Source: an uncultured Winogradskyella sp.
GTDB taxonomy: Bacteria; Bacteroidota; Bacteroidia; Flavobacteriales; Flavobacteriaceae
NCBI RefSeq assembly: GCF_947498005.1
Contig: NZ_CANMIW010000009.1
Location: forward strand, 1-64,000
Length of the DNA stretch: 64,000 nucleotides
Direction of reading: 5' to 3'
Under the pieces are notes generated by a model. It was not told where the DNA came from. It ran no database searches and saw only the letters and a list, made by a program, of their open reading frames with translations. A program made the translations under genes and the position numbers. Of the stretch, positions 53,499 to 63,858 are shown one piece after another. Each line of letters begins with the position of its first letter. The stretch's first letter is position 1.

Positions 53499-56264
53499 AT
53501 GAAATCTTTTCAGTTTATTATTTTATGTTTTTTGTGTTTCATGTCTTTTGGGCAAGAGTTACCTCCTGTTGAGACATTTTCTACTTCAGATTATAATGGA
53601 GAAAACCAAAACTGGATGATCACACAAAATACCAATAAGTATATTTATGTCGCTAATAATTTAGGATTATTAGAATATAATGGATCAGATTGGACGCCTT
53701 ATCGATCTCCAAATCATACGATTTTAAGAGCTGTGAAAGCCATAGATAATAGAATTTATTCTGGCTGTTATGAGGAGTTTGGTTATTGGGAACGTCATGA
53801 GTATGGCCACTTAGTATATCAGTCGCTAATACCAAAATTGGGTGATAAAATTCTAAGCGATGATCAAATTTGGGATATTTTAGATTATGAAGATTGGGTG
53901 TTGTTTCAAGCAGGTCATGCTCTTTATTTCTATGATAAAGTCTCTGAAGAATTTAAAACTATAAATTCTGAAAATATTATTTACAAGGTTTTTAATGTTA
54001 ATAATAGAATCTATTATCATGTTGCAAATGAAGGTATATATGTTTTAGAGGAAGGAGAGCCTAAGTTAATTTTAAATGATAAAATAGTCATAGAAGATCG
54101 TGTAATCGATATTTTTTATAAGAACGAAAAGCTGATTATTCTTACTAGAAATTCTGGATTTTTTCAATTTGTAGATAAAGAGTTTGAAGCTTGGGATGTT
54201 TCATCAAATAAAAGACTAAAAGAACTCAATATCTTTAGTAGCATACAATTAAGAGATCAAAGTTTTGTGCTAGGTACTATTTCTAATGGATTAGTAAAAG
54301 TTAGTCAAGATGGCGAAATAGATTATGAAATAAATCAAAGGAAAGGATTAGCAAATAATACTGTGTTAACTCTTTTTGAAGATTATGAAAATAATGTGTG
54401 GACAGGATTAGATAACGGTATAAACTGTATTAATGTGAACTCGTCTATAAAAACATTTATAGATTATAACGGAAGTATAGGGACGGTTTACACAACTTTG
54501 ATATTTAATAATCAGCTCTATGTTGGCACAAATCAAGGATTGTTCTTTAGATCTTTAGAGTCTAAAAATCAAGATTTTAAATTTGTAAAAGGAACTGCAG
54601 GGCAAGTTTGGAGTTTATTTAATGATGAAAATGAGAATCTGTTTTGTGGTCATCATTTAGGTACATTTCTAATAAATGAAGATAAAGCGACAAGTATAAG
54701 CTCAATTTTAGGTGCTTGGAATTTTAAAACTGTACCAAATCGAAATAATCTTTTGCTTCAAGGTAATTACGATGGGTTGTATGTGCTTCAAAAAGAAGGA
54801 AGCACTTGGAAGCTAAGGAACAAGATTGATGGCTTTAAAAACTCATCTCGATTTTTTGAAATTAATGATCATAATCAAATACTTGTTAATCATGAATACA
54901 AAGGTGTTTTTAATATTCAATTAGATAGCACTTTGCATAAGGTAATAGATATAAAACACCAATCTGAGTTAGAGCTAGGAAAAAATTCTGGTTTAATATC
55001 ATATAAAAACAATATTCTTTACACCTCTGAAGATGGTGTGTTTGATTACATCAAAAAAGAAGGAAAATTTAAAAAGAATTTAGATTTATCAGAAAAGTTT
55101 TCGCCTTATAAATCAGTGAAAATGGTTGTAGATCAAAAAGGTAAGTTATGGCTGTTCTCAGAAGATAATATAAGTTTTGTGAGTTATGATAATCTTACTA
55201 ATAAACCAGAGGTAACGACGATTTCAATTCCAAATAATTTAAGAAAAGGTGTGTTGGGTTTTGAAAACATTCAGCATATTGAAAAAGAAAATTATGTGTT
55301 AGGAACTTCTAATGGTTACCTAACTATGGACTTATCACAAATAAAAAATAAAAGAGAATATCATATTTATCTGAATGCGGTTACGATTTCGTCTCTTAAT
55401 GATGAAACTAAAGATTTACCACTAGCACTTAACGGCGATTTTAATTACGATTACGGCACGCTACACTTTAATTTTTCTGTGCCAGAATATGATAAATTCC
55501 TAGAAGTAAATTATCAGTATAGATTAGAAGGTAAAATGGAAAAGTGGAGTTCTTGGTCAGAGTCACCTAATATTCAATTTGAAAACTTGACGTTCGGCGA
55601 TTATAAATTAGAAGTAAGGGGAAAAGTTGGGAACCAACAAACTGAAAATAGTGTTAGTTATGCATTCACAATTAATAGACCTTGGTATTTATCTAATGTC
55701 GCCATATTTGTTTATTTATTATTGCTTCTAGTTATTGGTCTTTTAATCCATAAAGCCTATAAATTCTATTACGAACGTATTTTAAGGCTTGAGCACATTA
55801 AGAGTGAACGTGCTTTTATGCAGATTAAAAATGAAAAGTTAAATCAAGATATTGAAGGTAAAAATAGAGAGTTGGCTATTTCTACCATGAGTATCATTAA
55901 GAAAAATGAATTACTTCGTAAGATAAAGAAAGAGCTAAAAGTTACTAAGGATAAAGAAGACATAAGTAGTGCAATTAAACTTATAGATACCAATTTAAAT
56001 AATAATAAAGATTGGAAATTCTTTAAACAAGCCTTTAACAATGCAGATAAAGATTTTATGGATAAAATTAAGGCTGCGCATCCAGATCTTACACCAAATG
56101 ATCTAAGGTTTTGCGCCTATTTAAGGTTGAATTTATCCTCAAAAGAAATGGCGCCATTATTGAATATATCTACAAAAAGTGTCGAGACTAAACGTTATAG
56201 GTTACGCAAAAGATTACAATTACATCATGATGAGAGCCTTGTTAACTATATCTTAAAATTCTAG
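53499..56264 (+). CDS. Membrane-bound beta-propeller regulator with C-terminal LuxR-like HTH
   Basis: 921 residues: signal peptide (1-19), a large periplasmic domain built of two-component-regulator-type propeller repeats (for example NNTVLTLFEDYENNVWTGLDNG), a Y_Y_Y domain (about 635-725; YQYRLEGKMEKWSSW), one membrane helix (VAIFVYLLLLLVIGLLI), a coiled coil and a cytoplasmic helix-turn-helix (LSSKEMAPLLNISTKSVETKRYRLRKRL). There is no kinase domain, so the sensor would act on DNA directly. Such proteins commonly control adjacent SusC/SusD genes in Flavobacteriia; here the target is probably the susCD pair starting 301 bp downstream. Confidence 0.85.
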   Translation: MKSFQFIILCFLCFMSFGQELPPVETFSTSDYNGENQNWMITQNTNKYIYVANNLGLLEYNGSDWTPYRSPNHTILRAVKAIDNRIYSGCYEEFGYWERHEYGHLVYQSLIPKLGDKILSDDQIWDILDYEDWVLFQAGHALYFYDKVSEEFKTINSENIIYKVFNVNNRIYYHVANEGIYVLEEGEPKLILNDKIVIEDRVIDIFYKNEKLIILTRNSGFFQFVDKEFEAWDVSSNKRLKELNIFSSIQLRDQSFVLGTISNGLVKVSQDGEIDYEINQRKGLANNTVLTLFEDYENNVWTGLDNGINCINVNSSIKTFIDYNGSIGTVYTTLIFNNQLYVGTNQGLFFRSLESKNQDFKFVKGTAGQVWSLFNDENENLFCGHHLGTFLINEDKATSISSILGAWNFKTVPNRNNLLLQGNYDGLYVLQKEGSTWKLRNKIDGFKNSSRFFEINDHNQILVNHEYKGVFNIQLDSTLHKVIDIKHQSELELGKNSGLISYKNNILYTSEDGVFDYIKKEGKFKKNLDLSEKFSPYKSVKMVVDQKGKLWLFSEDNISFVSYDNLTNKPEVTTISIPNNLRKGVLGFENIQHIEKENYVLGTSNGYLTMDLSQIKNKREYHIYLNAVTISSLNDETKDLPLALNGDFNYDYGTLHFNFSVPEYDKFLEVNYQYRLEGKMEKWSSWSESPNIQFENLTFGDYKLEVRGKVGNQQTENSVSYAFTINRPWYLSNVAIFVYLLLLLVIGLLIHKAYKFYYERILRLEHIKSERAFMQIKNEKLNQDIEGKNRELAISTMSIIKKNELLRKIKKELKVTKDKEDISSAIKLIDTNLNNNKDWKFFKQAFNNADKDFMDKIKAAHPDLTPNDLRFCAYLRLNLSSKEMAPLLNISTKSVETKRYRLRKRLQLHHDESLVNYILKF

Positions 56265-56565
56265 CACCTTGACAATAGCAATATTTACCTAGACCTTACC
56301 ACGACAAACGTCTATTCACGTTGAAAATCAATATTTTATTGCAAATTTCGTAATTCTAGTTATCTCAATGTTTATAGGAAGTTAAAGCAATTTCACAGAA
56401 CTAAAGGTTGTTAAATTTTGCGATGTTCGTTTTTTATCGAGGTGTAAATTATCATATTAACATATTCTTAAGATTAAATTTACAATATCTTAAAATTTGA
56501 AGATCTGAATAGGGTTTCAGTATTTTCTAATTTTGGTAACTAAATAATTAATCAAAACAATATTT
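56265..56565. promoter_or_regulatory. Regulatory gap upstream of the SusC gene
   Basis: 301 bp without a gene. TAATTTTG at 56528-56535 matches the -7 consensus and is 31 bp before the SusC ATG; no TTG lies at the proper distance, which suits an activator-dependent promoter. Upstream are the related segments CTTAAGATTAAATTT and CTTAAAATTTGAAG (about 56467-56502), candidate sites for the preceding regulator. Confidence 0.45.
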
Positions 56566-59500
56566 ATGAAATTAAAATTTCAAAGATCAAGAATTGAAAT
56601 ATTCTTTTTTGTCTTTTTATTGTGTAGCTCTTTTGCTCTATTTGCGCAGACTACTGTAAAAGGAAAAGTGGTTTCTGAATCAGATAATATGCCGTTACCT
56701 GGCGCATCTGTTATAGAAAAAGGAACAAGTAGAGGAACTCAAACAGATTTTGATGGAAGATTTACTTTAGAGGTATCTAGTGATGATTCTGTAATATCTA
56801 TATCTTATGTTGGTTTTAAAACACAAGAGGTAAAGGTTACTGATGGAGAAATGACAATTATGCTACAAGATAATTCTTCATTGACAGAAGTGGTAGTCGT
56901 TGGTTATGGTACACAAAAGAAAAGCGATATTGTTAATGCAGTAGCAACAACTAATTTGGAAAAAGCTATATTATCACCAACATCAGATGTTAATGAGATG
57001 TTACGTGGTAGAATTGCTGGCTTACAAGTTGATGTTGGAGGAGGTACTCTAAGACCAGGTGGAACTTCAGATATTATTTTTAGAGGACAAGGTTCTATTG
57101 AAGGTGCTGTGAGTGCAATTTATGTTGTAGATGGCATCATTAGAGATGGTGGTATTGAAGATATAGACTCAGATGATATTGAATCTATTGAGTTTTTAAA
57201 AGATGCATCAGCGCAAGCAATTTATGGATCTAGAGGTGCAAACGGTGTTGTTTTAATTACAACAAAACGTGGTAAAGCAGGTAAAATTAGTGTGAGTTAT
57301 CATGGTTATTTATCTACAAAATCTATTGAAAGAAATTTTGATGTTTATAATGGACAAGAATTTGCGCAACTGAGAAGAGAGGCTGTAAGGTCTACGAGAG
57401 CTGACGATAGTTACGCTGATGATGAGCTTGATAATGTATTCTCTGACATAGAACTAGAGAATATTGCGAACAATAATTTCGTTGATTGGGAAGACGAGTT
57501 AATGAGAAATGGTTTTGTAAACAGCCAAGCCATTAGTGTAAGTGGTGGTACAGATATGACTAAAGTATTTGGAAGTATCAATTACTTTAAAGAAAATGGA
57601 ATAATCCCAACATCGAGTTACACCAGAAAAACGTTACGATTAAATGTAGATCAAAAAATCAGTGATAAATTCTCTGTTAATTTTGATTTAAATATATTAA
57701 ACGATGATGTAGAAAGAGCTGCTAATGTAAATGTTATTACTACATCGCCTTTAGGAAATGCTTATAATGCTGATGGAAGTATAACGCGTTTTCCAAGTGG
57801 AGAAGAAGGTTCTGCTGTAAATCCATTATGGAATTTACGTCAACAAGACCATGATGAGAAAGGAAATGATTTTGTAATAAATGTAACGCCAAGGTGGCAA
57901 ATCACCAAAGATTTACAATATCAGTTAAAAGCGAATTTAACACGAAGAAACTCAGAAAGAGGACAGTATCAGTCTTCATTAAGTTCTGCAGGAGACGATG
58001 TAAGAGGTATTGCCAGAATTGATAATCAATTAAGAGAATCTTATTTAATCGAAAATATCTTAACTTATGACAAGGCGTTTGGAGACGATCATAAATTCAA
58101 TTTAACATTGGTACAATCTTCTCAAGAAAATGAATATTCTAGAACTTACACGGAAGGTCAAGGATTCTCAAATGAAGATTTAGGATACAATGGTATAGCA
58201 AGTGCAATTGGCAATGTCCTTGTAGAGCGCGATGGTAATACATTTAGATATTTGGGCTATATGGCTAGAGCTCGTTATTCGTTATACGACAAATACAGCT
58301 TTGAAGGAACTATAAGAGCAGATGGTGCTTCTTTAAATGGAGAAGGGAATAAATGGAGTTATAATCCTGCAGGTTCTTTTGCTTGGAAAATTCACAGAGA
58401 AGGCTTTATGGAAGATGCGGATGCCGTACAAGAATTAAAATTTAGAGCAAGTTATGGTTCGTTAGTCAATGATTTAGGACGTGCTTATACATCATTATTT
58501 ACAGCAGACGCACAACCGTATATTTTTGATAGTGAAACAGGATCAGGATTTTCGCCATCAACTATATTGCCAAATCCAGATTTAAAATTCGAAAGAATTA
58601 CTACGTTAAACCTTGGATTAGATTTTTCATTGTTTGAAAGATTGTTAGTGGGTAACATTAACTGGTATGATGCAAGAACAAATGATTTATTATTAAGAAG
58701 AGGTGTACCATCTACAACAGGTTATACATCAACCTTCTTTAATGCTGGTGAGATGCAAAACACAGGTTTTGAGCTTAGTTTAACTGCAAACATTATTAAT
58801 ACAGACGATTTTAAATGGGCTGTATCTACAAACTGGTCTAACAACAAAAACGAGATTTTAGAACTGTATAATGATGGAAATGGCGATGCTATAACAGAAG
58901 ATAATACGTACAATTATTACGTAGGTCAGCCAGTAGGTGTAATCTATCAATATGAGTTTGACGGTATTTGGCAAGAAGGCGAAGATTTTGCTGGTTCTGC
59001 TCAAGCAAATCCAGATTCAGCATTACCACAACCAGATTTAAGAGCTGGTGATATAAAAATTAAGGATGTTAATGGCGTAGATGATGAAGGAAATATAATT
59101 CCTGGTCCTGATGGAAAAATAACACAAGAAGATCGTGTATTTATTGATCCAAATCCAGACTTCTTTGGGTCGTTATCTACTACGGTAGAGTATAAAGGTT
59201 TTGATTTACTTTTAGATTTCTATGCTGTAGAAGGTGCTACAAAAGTTAATCCTTTTTTAAATACGTATAATAATGGTGGTACATTAAGAGGTGATATTAA
59301 TGGTGTAAAAGTAGATTACTATACACCAGAGAATCCTTCAAATTCATTTCCTAGACCAAATGCAGATTCTGCACCATTGTATTTAAATGCCTTAGCAGTG
59401 AAAGATGCATCTTATATTAGACTAAGAACTGTGAGTCTTGGATACACGTTATCAGATAAGGTTACTGATAAGTTAAATTTTGATCAAATAAGATTTTATG

Positions 59501-59640
59501 TAACAGCAACTAATGTTTTTACTGATACAGATTATATAGGTTATAGTCCTGAGGTTAATATTAGAAGTACATTTTCTAATGCAGATACAGGTTATCCAGA
59601 TGCGAGTTCATTCACTTTTGGAGTAAGAGTTAAGTTTTAA
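56566..59640 (+). CDS. SusC/RagA-type TonB-linked outer-membrane transporter
   Basis: 1024 residues, standard for the family. A signal peptide (about 1-28) precedes a carboxypeptidase-like domain (about 30-108), the SusC box LTEVVVVGYGTQKKSD, a plug domain (NEMLRGRIAGLQV; YVVDGIIRDGG; IEFLKDASAQAIYGSRGANGVVLITTKRG) and a beta-barrel ending in FGVRVKF. It imports a ligand captured by the SusD partner encoded next. Position in a glycerol gene set suggests a glycerol-containing ligand. Confidence 0.93.
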   Translation: MKLKFQRSRIEIFFFVFLLCSSFALFAQTTVKGKVVSESDNMPLPGASVIEKGTSRGTQTDFDGRFTLEVSSDDSVISISYVGFKTQEVKVTDGEMTIMLQDNSSLTEVVVVGYGTQKKSDIVNAVATTNLEKAILSPTSDVNEMLRGRIAGLQVDVGGGTLRPGGTSDIIFRGQGSIEGAVSAIYVVDGIIRDGGIEDIDSDDIESIEFLKDASAQAIYGSRGANGVVLITTKRGKAGKISVSYHGYLSTKSIERNFDVYNGQEFAQLRREAVRSTRADDSYADDELDNVFSDIELENIANNNFVDWEDELMRNGFVNSQAISVSGGTDMTKVFGSINYFKENGIIPTSSYTRKTLRLNVDQKISDKFSVNFDLNILNDDVERAANVNVITTSPLGNAYNADGSITRFPSGEEGSAVNPLWNLRQQDHDEKGNDFVINVTPRWQITKDLQYQLKANLTRRNSERGQYQSSLSSAGDDVRGIARIDNQLRESYLIENILTYDKAFGDDHKFNLTLVQSSQENEYSRTYTEGQGFSNEDLGYNGIASAIGNVLVERDGNTFRYLGYMARARYSLYDKYSFEGTIRADGASLNGEGNKWSYNPAGSFAWKIHREGFMEDADAVQELKFRASYGSLVNDLGRAYTSLFTADAQPYIFDSETGSGFSPSTILPNPDLKFERITTLNLGLDFSLFERLLVGNINWYDARTNDLLLRRGVPSTTGYTSTFFNAGEMQNTGFELSLTANIINTDDFKWAVSTNWSNNKNEILELYNDGNGDAITEDNTYNYYVGQPVGVIYQYEFDGIWQEGEDFAGSAQANPDSALPQPDLRAGDIKIKDVNGVDDEGNIIPGPDGKITQEDRVFIDPNPDFFGSLSTTVEYKGFDLLLDFYAVEGATKVNPFLNTYNNGGTLRGDINGVKVDYYTPENPSNSFPRPNADSAPLYLNALAVKDASYIRLRTVSLGYTLSDKVTDKLNFDQIRFYVTATNVFTDTDYIGYSPEVNIRSTFSNADTGYPDASSFTFGVRVKF

Positions 59641-59659
59641 TTAAAAAAATAATAAGATT

Positions 59660-61273
59660 ATGAAAACGAAGTTTTTTTATACAAAATTAAAGGGTAGCAT
59701 TTTGCTAACCATGGCTATTTTCTTTGTTGTAACTTCATGTGAAGATTACTTAGATGAACAGCCAAGTACACTAATTGATTCAGATTATATTTTCACTACA
59801 GAGGAAGGATTAAAGTCTGGTGTAGTGAGTTTATATAAATTTGAGCGCGACCGTTATGATGCAAGTACAGAAGATTATATGGGAGCTGTTTTAATGTCTT
59901 CTAGAAGTGATTTAGCTTTTTCTAGATCTGGTTATACAGGTTTAATGGGAAGATACCAAAGGGGTATTTCTCCAGTAGATCAAGGTTCAAATTTTGCTTC
60001 ATCTTTATTTTGGAAGCATTTCTACAACATGACCAATAAGGCAACAGCAATTATAAATGCTGCAGATGAAATAGATGGTATTGATGAAGATGCTAGAAAA
60101 AAAGTTTTAGCTGAAGCCAAGTATTTTAGAGCACATTCTTATTTCTATTTGTATAGAATGTATAATAATATTTTTGTGACAACAGAAACTGTAACTGTAG
60201 AAAATGCATTCGATGTTGTAAACGATAGATCTACTGACGAAGAGATATTTGCTCTTATTAATAGTGATCTAGATTATGCTATTGAAAATTTAGAATGGGT
60301 AGATACTTTTGGCCGTGTAACTAAAGGGACTGCAAAACATGTTAAAGCTAAAGTAGCGATGTGGCAAGGTGATTGGACAGAAGCGAAGAATCAAGCATTA
60401 GACGTAATAGAAGGGCCAGATTCTCCACACAGCTTAGTCGCTAGTACTGCAGATGTATTTGAAGGTGATAGAAATAACTCAGAATCTTTATTTGTAATTC
60501 AATCGCAAGATGATTTGCTTGGTGGTGGTGGAACAACCATGATGAATGCAAACTATGTAGCTCAGTTCTTTCAAATTTCTGGTGTTGATTATAACAACGA
60601 ACAAGGCGGAAGAGGTTTTGCTAGAATTCTACCAAATTTATATTTGCTAAATCTTTTGGCAGAAGATCCTAACGATACAAGAGATGATGATACGTATTTT
60701 AGATTAAAATTCTATTACACGTCAGGAGATAGAATTGGTGAAGAGGTAGATAATTATGCGCCAATAACAGATTTAAATAATCCAAGTAGCAACTATACAT
60801 CTTACTATCAAAGAATGCATCCATGTTGTATAAAATTTGCTCAAGAAGACGGCAATGAAGCGTCATATTTAATAAGAGGTAATATCACAGTTTATAGATT
60901 AGCAGAAACTTACTTAATCGCTGCAGAAGCAATCATGAGGTCTTCTGGAGATCCTTTGCCATATATAAACGCTGTAAGAGAAAGAGCAGGAGCAGCACCA
61001 GTAACGAGTGTTACACAACAAACTATTTTAGATGAACGTGCACGTGAATTAGCTTTTGAAGGGCAACGTTGGTTTACTTTAAAAAGAATGGGACAAGATG
61101 TTATTGATGCTCAAATTACAAATTACGCTGGAGATGGAGAGTATTTTCCAGCAAATTTAGGGGTTAAAGACCCAAGGACAAATTGGCAACCACATTTCAT
61201 AAATTGGCCAATTGCACAGAGAGATCTAGATTTATTAGGGCCAGATTACCCTCAAAACCTAGGTTATAATTAA
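59660..61273 (+). CDS. SusD/RagB-type nutrient-binding lipoprotein
   Basis: 537 residues with a lipoprotein signal ending at VVTSC (about Cys27). Family features are EDYLDEQPST just after the lipidated Cys, the TPR-like helices (KATAIINAADEI; AEAKYFRAHSYFYLYRMY) and the C-terminal NAVRERAG and ERARELAFEGQRWFTLKR. It forms the surface lid of the SusC transporter encoded 19 bp upstream and determines ligand choice. Confidence 0.93.
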   Translation: MKTKFFYTKLKGSILLTMAIFFVVTSCEDYLDEQPSTLIDSDYIFTTEEGLKSGVVSLYKFERDRYDASTEDYMGAVLMSSRSDLAFSRSGYTGLMGRYQRGISPVDQGSNFASSLFWKHFYNMTNKATAIINAADEIDGIDEDARKKVLAEAKYFRAHSYFYLYRMYNNIFVTTETVTVENAFDVVNDRSTDEEIFALINSDLDYAIENLEWVDTFGRVTKGTAKHVKAKVAMWQGDWTEAKNQALDVIEGPDSPHSLVASTADVFEGDRNNSESLFVIQSQDDLLGGGGTTMMNANYVAQFFQISGVDYNNEQGGRGFARILPNLYLLNLLAEDPNDTRDDDTYFRLKFYYTSGDRIGEEVDNYAPITDLNNPSSNYTSYYQRMHPCCIKFAQEDGNEASYLIRGNITVYRLAETYLIAAEAIMRSSGDPLPYINAVRERAGAAPVTSVTQQTILDERARELAFEGQRWFTLKRMGQDVIDAQITNYAGDGEYFPANLGVKDPRTNWQPHFINWPIAQRDLDLLGPDYPQNLGYN

Positions 61274-61291
61274 TTGTTTATTATTAGTTTG

Positions 61292-61323
61292 AAAATTGGG
61301 CAAGAGTTCTTGCCCATTTTTTT
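61292..61323 (+). terminator. Terminator after the SusD gene
   Basis: A perfect 9-bp stem TGGGCAAGA/TCTTGCCCA with a 2-nt loop is followed by T7. It separates susCD from the phosphodiesterase gene, which needs read-through or its own promoter. Confidence 0.88.
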
Positions 61324-61368
61324 AATTTTTTAATAAAAATTTATTTTTTTAATTAAATAATATTCGGA

Positions 61369-62163
61369 ATGAAATATGTTATTATACTCTGTATATATGT
61401 CTTAATGTTGTCATGTAAAACCTCTACTACAGAAACAGAAATTGTGTTTGCGGATAATCCTGTAATAGCACATAGAGGTGCTTGGAAGGCAAATGGTTTA
61501 CCTAAAAATTCCATAGCAGCACTAAATGAGGCAATACGTCTAAAGTGCACAGGCTCTGAGTTTGATGTGCGTATGACCGCAGATGAAGTACTTATAGTAA
61601 CTCATGATGCTGATTATGGTGGTTTACATATAGAATCTTCAACATATGAAACATTGGCGCAACATAAATTACCAAATGGAGAATCGTTACCAACCTTAAA
61701 GGCGTTTATTAAAGCAGGTATGGTTAATAATTCTTCAACAGGTTTAGTATGTGAAATTAAACCTTCTAAAATAGAAGGTCGCAATACTTTAATGGCAGAA
61801 AAAGCTGTAGCATTAGTAAAAGAACTTAAGGCAGAAGCTTATATATCTTATTACATTAGTTTTAGTTATGAGGTTATAAAGCACATTAGACAAATAGATC
61901 CTAATTCTAAGGTTTTATATTTAGATGGTTCAAAAACTCCAGAAACACTAAAACTGGATAATATTACAGGCTTAGATTATTTTGTTTATAAATTAAAAGA
62001 TAAACCAGAATGGATTGATGAGGCTAGAAAATTAGATCTAATTCTTAATTCATGGACAGCAAATAAGCAAGAAGATATAGATTGGTTATTGTCTCATAAT
62101 TTTGACTACATTACAACAGATGAACCTGAACTCGCTTTTGATAGGTTGAAGCTGCATAAATAA
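61369..62163 (+). CDS. Glycerophosphodiester phosphodiesterase lipoprotein
   Basis: Cleaves glycerophosphodiesters to glycerol 3-phosphate and an alcohol. 264 residues with a lipoprotein signal ending at LMLSC (Cys16), so it acts outside the cytoplasm. The catalytic set is complete: His35-Arg36 (IAHRGAW), Glu64 and Asp66 (SEFDVRMT) and His79 (VTHDAD). Glycerol 3-phosphate or glycerol from this reaction would feed GlpK, GlpF and GlpD encoded upstream, tying the locus together. Confidence 0.9.
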   Translation: MKYVIILCIYVLMLSCKTSTTETEIVFADNPVIAHRGAWKANGLPKNSIAALNEAIRLKCTGSEFDVRMTADEVLIVTHDADYGGLHIESSTYETLAQHKLPNGESLPTLKAFIKAGMVNNSSTGLVCEIKPSKIEGRNTLMAEKAVALVKELKAEAYISYYISFSYEVIKHIRQIDPNSKVLYLDGSKTPETLKLDNITGLDYFVYKLKDKPEWIDEARKLDLILNSWTANKQEDIDWLLSHNFDYITTDEPELAFDRLKLHK

Positions 62164-62192
62164 TTAAATTATAATTGATGTAGGTTACAATA

Positions 62193-62206
62193 ATGATTTA
62201 AATCAT
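62193..62206. promoter_or_regulatory. FNR/CRP-family-like palindrome upstream of the stress protein gene
   Basis: ATGATTTAAATCAT is a perfect 14-bp palindrome of the form of an FNR box (TTGAT-N4-ATCAA). TAAATTTA at 62229-62236 could be the -7 element, which would place the box centre about 43 bp before the start, the normal activating position. Confidence 0.5.
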
Positions 62207-62245
62207 TTTAGGTCTTTTAATCTTTGGTTAAATTTATAAAAACCG

Positions 62246-63085
62246 ATGATGATGAGACAGATACTCCTATTAACAGATTTTTCAAATAATTCAATTAATG
62301 CAATACGTTATGCTTTAAACCTATTTAAAGATGAGGTATGCGATTTTCATGTGCTACATGTAGAAAGCTCTAAAGTTTATGTAAGCGATGATTTGGTAAT
62401 GGGAGGAGGTCAAAGTATTTATGACTCCATTCTGAAAAAATCGAAGGAAAAACTATCCGTTTTAGTTGATGATTTTAAATCAGAATTTTTAAACAATAAT
62501 TTTACATTTCATCAAGTAGTTGATTATGATGATTTAACGGAGTCTATAAATCAACTAAACTCTATCACACCATTTGACTTATTAATTATGGGAAGTAATG
62601 GTGTTTCTAGTGCAAAAGAAGTGCTTTTTGGTAGTAATACAATTAATGTAATAAGAAATGTTAAATGCCCTACGTTAGTTGTTCCTGAGGGATTCTTATA
62701 TTCTAAACCGTCCGAAGTATTAATTCCTTTAGATGTTGATGATACATTAAATAGTAAGGCATTTAATCAATTAATTCAATTTATAGAGCATTTTGGTGAT
62801 AAATTACATTTACTTAGAATAAGTGCAGCTGATGAAATTGCTCTAGAACGAGAACAAGATATAGAGACAATTAATACGGTATTCAATGCAATAAATTATT
62901 TATATAACTCAATTGAAAATGTACCTATGGAATATGCCGTAGCAAGTTATATTCAAACACATCCTATTAACTTAATGGCCTTAATGGTTCAGAAAGAAAA
63001 TTTTATTGAACGCTTTTTTAAAGGGTCTTCTACAACTAAGATAAGTTCTAAATTAAGAGTTCCATTATTGGTATTTCATTCTTAA
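62246..63085 (+). CDS. Universal stress protein, two tandem UspA domains
   Basis: 279 residues in two halves. The first (1-148) is a complete UspA fold with LLLTDFSNNSINAIRYAL and the nucleotide-binding motif MGSNGVSSAKEVLFGSNTINVI (about 113-134). The second (about 155-279) is more degenerate and lacks the G-x2-G-x9-G motif. Cytoplasmic, probably ATP-binding and induced under energy or oxygen stress. Three ATG codons stand in a row at the start; the first is listed. The upstream FNR-like palindrome supports oxygen-linked control. Confidence 0.87.
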   Translation: MMMRQILLLTDFSNNSINAIRYALNLFKDEVCDFHVLHVESSKVYVSDDLVMGGGQSIYDSILKKSKEKLSVLVDDFKSEFLNNNFTFHQVVDYDDLTESINQLNSITPFDLLIMGSNGVSSAKEVLFGSNTINVIRNVKCPTLVVPEGFLYSKPSEVLIPLDVDDTLNSKAFNQLIQFIEHFGDKLHLLRISAADEIALEREQDIETINTVFNAINYLYNSIENVPMEYAVASYIQTHPINLMALMVQKENFIERFFKGSSTTKISSKLRVPLLVFHS

Positions 63086-63123
63086 ATATTACATATTTAT
63101 TTATAAAGCATTTGATGGTTCAA

Positions 63124-63768
63124 TTATTTTGTAGTTTCAGTGGCGTCAATTAATTTTTGATTTTCTAATACCGCGATTACTAAATTTACGTATTCATTAA
63201 CAGTTTTTTCGATAGATCTAGGATCAGTAATACTGACATAACCTTTCCAAACAATGCTATGTTCTTTATTAGGACATATGCAAAACATAGTGGTCTCTGC
63301 ATTGTATATTTGGTATTCATTATAATCATTGGGATTATAAAATTGATCTTGATACTTTAAATAATCTTCACTAAAATTTATATTAGTTTCGTGATGTTTT
63401 TTATAATTCTGTCTGTAAACTATTTTGTCTTCAACACCAATTACTTTCGAAAATAGAATCGTATCGAACCCTGCTTCAATTAAATCTAATTCTAAATTCA
63501 TAAACTGAATTTTTGTCATCATTTCTGTTCTAAATTGAGGATCTAGAAATTCTAAACTTGAAACGGATTCTATATGGCGTAATTCTAATTGATTTTTTAT
63601 TTGATTTTCAAATTTTTCTCTTGCTTCAATATTAGAAGTTAATCCAATTATAAAAATTTTCTTTGGCGAGTAGTTCTCGATATCAGGGTTTTTCCATTGT
63701 TCTGTAAGCTGTGTTGAATTACAACTAAAAATTATAGATAAAATTATTGTAAGAAATAGCCGTTTCAT
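63124..63768 (-). CDS. Lipoprotein of unknown function
   Basis: 214 residues with a lipoprotein signal ending at IFSC (Cys16). The domain beyond starts with TEQWKNPDIENYSPKKIFIIGLTSN, which suggests an alpha/beta fold, and contains two Cys in MFCICPN. I recognise no catalytic motif. It is convergent with the universal stress protein gene, 38 bp away. Confidence 0.75.
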   Translation of the reverse strand: MKRLFLTIILSIIFSCNSTQLTEQWKNPDIENYSPKKIFIIGLTSNIEAREKFENQIKNQLELRHIESVSSLEFLDPQFRTEMMTKIQFMNLELDLIEAGFDTILFSKVIGVEDKIVYRQNYKKHHETNINFSEDYLKYQDQFYNPNDYNEYQIYNAETTMFCICPNKEHSIVWKGYVSITDPRSIEKTVNEYVNLVIAVLENQKLIDATETTK

Positions 63769-63858
63769 GTGGTTTTATTTTTAAGTTTTATCAAGTAAAT
63801 AATTTCTTTTATCTTCTTTTTTTATGACTTTAAAAGTTTTGAAGACTCGCTTTTTTAA

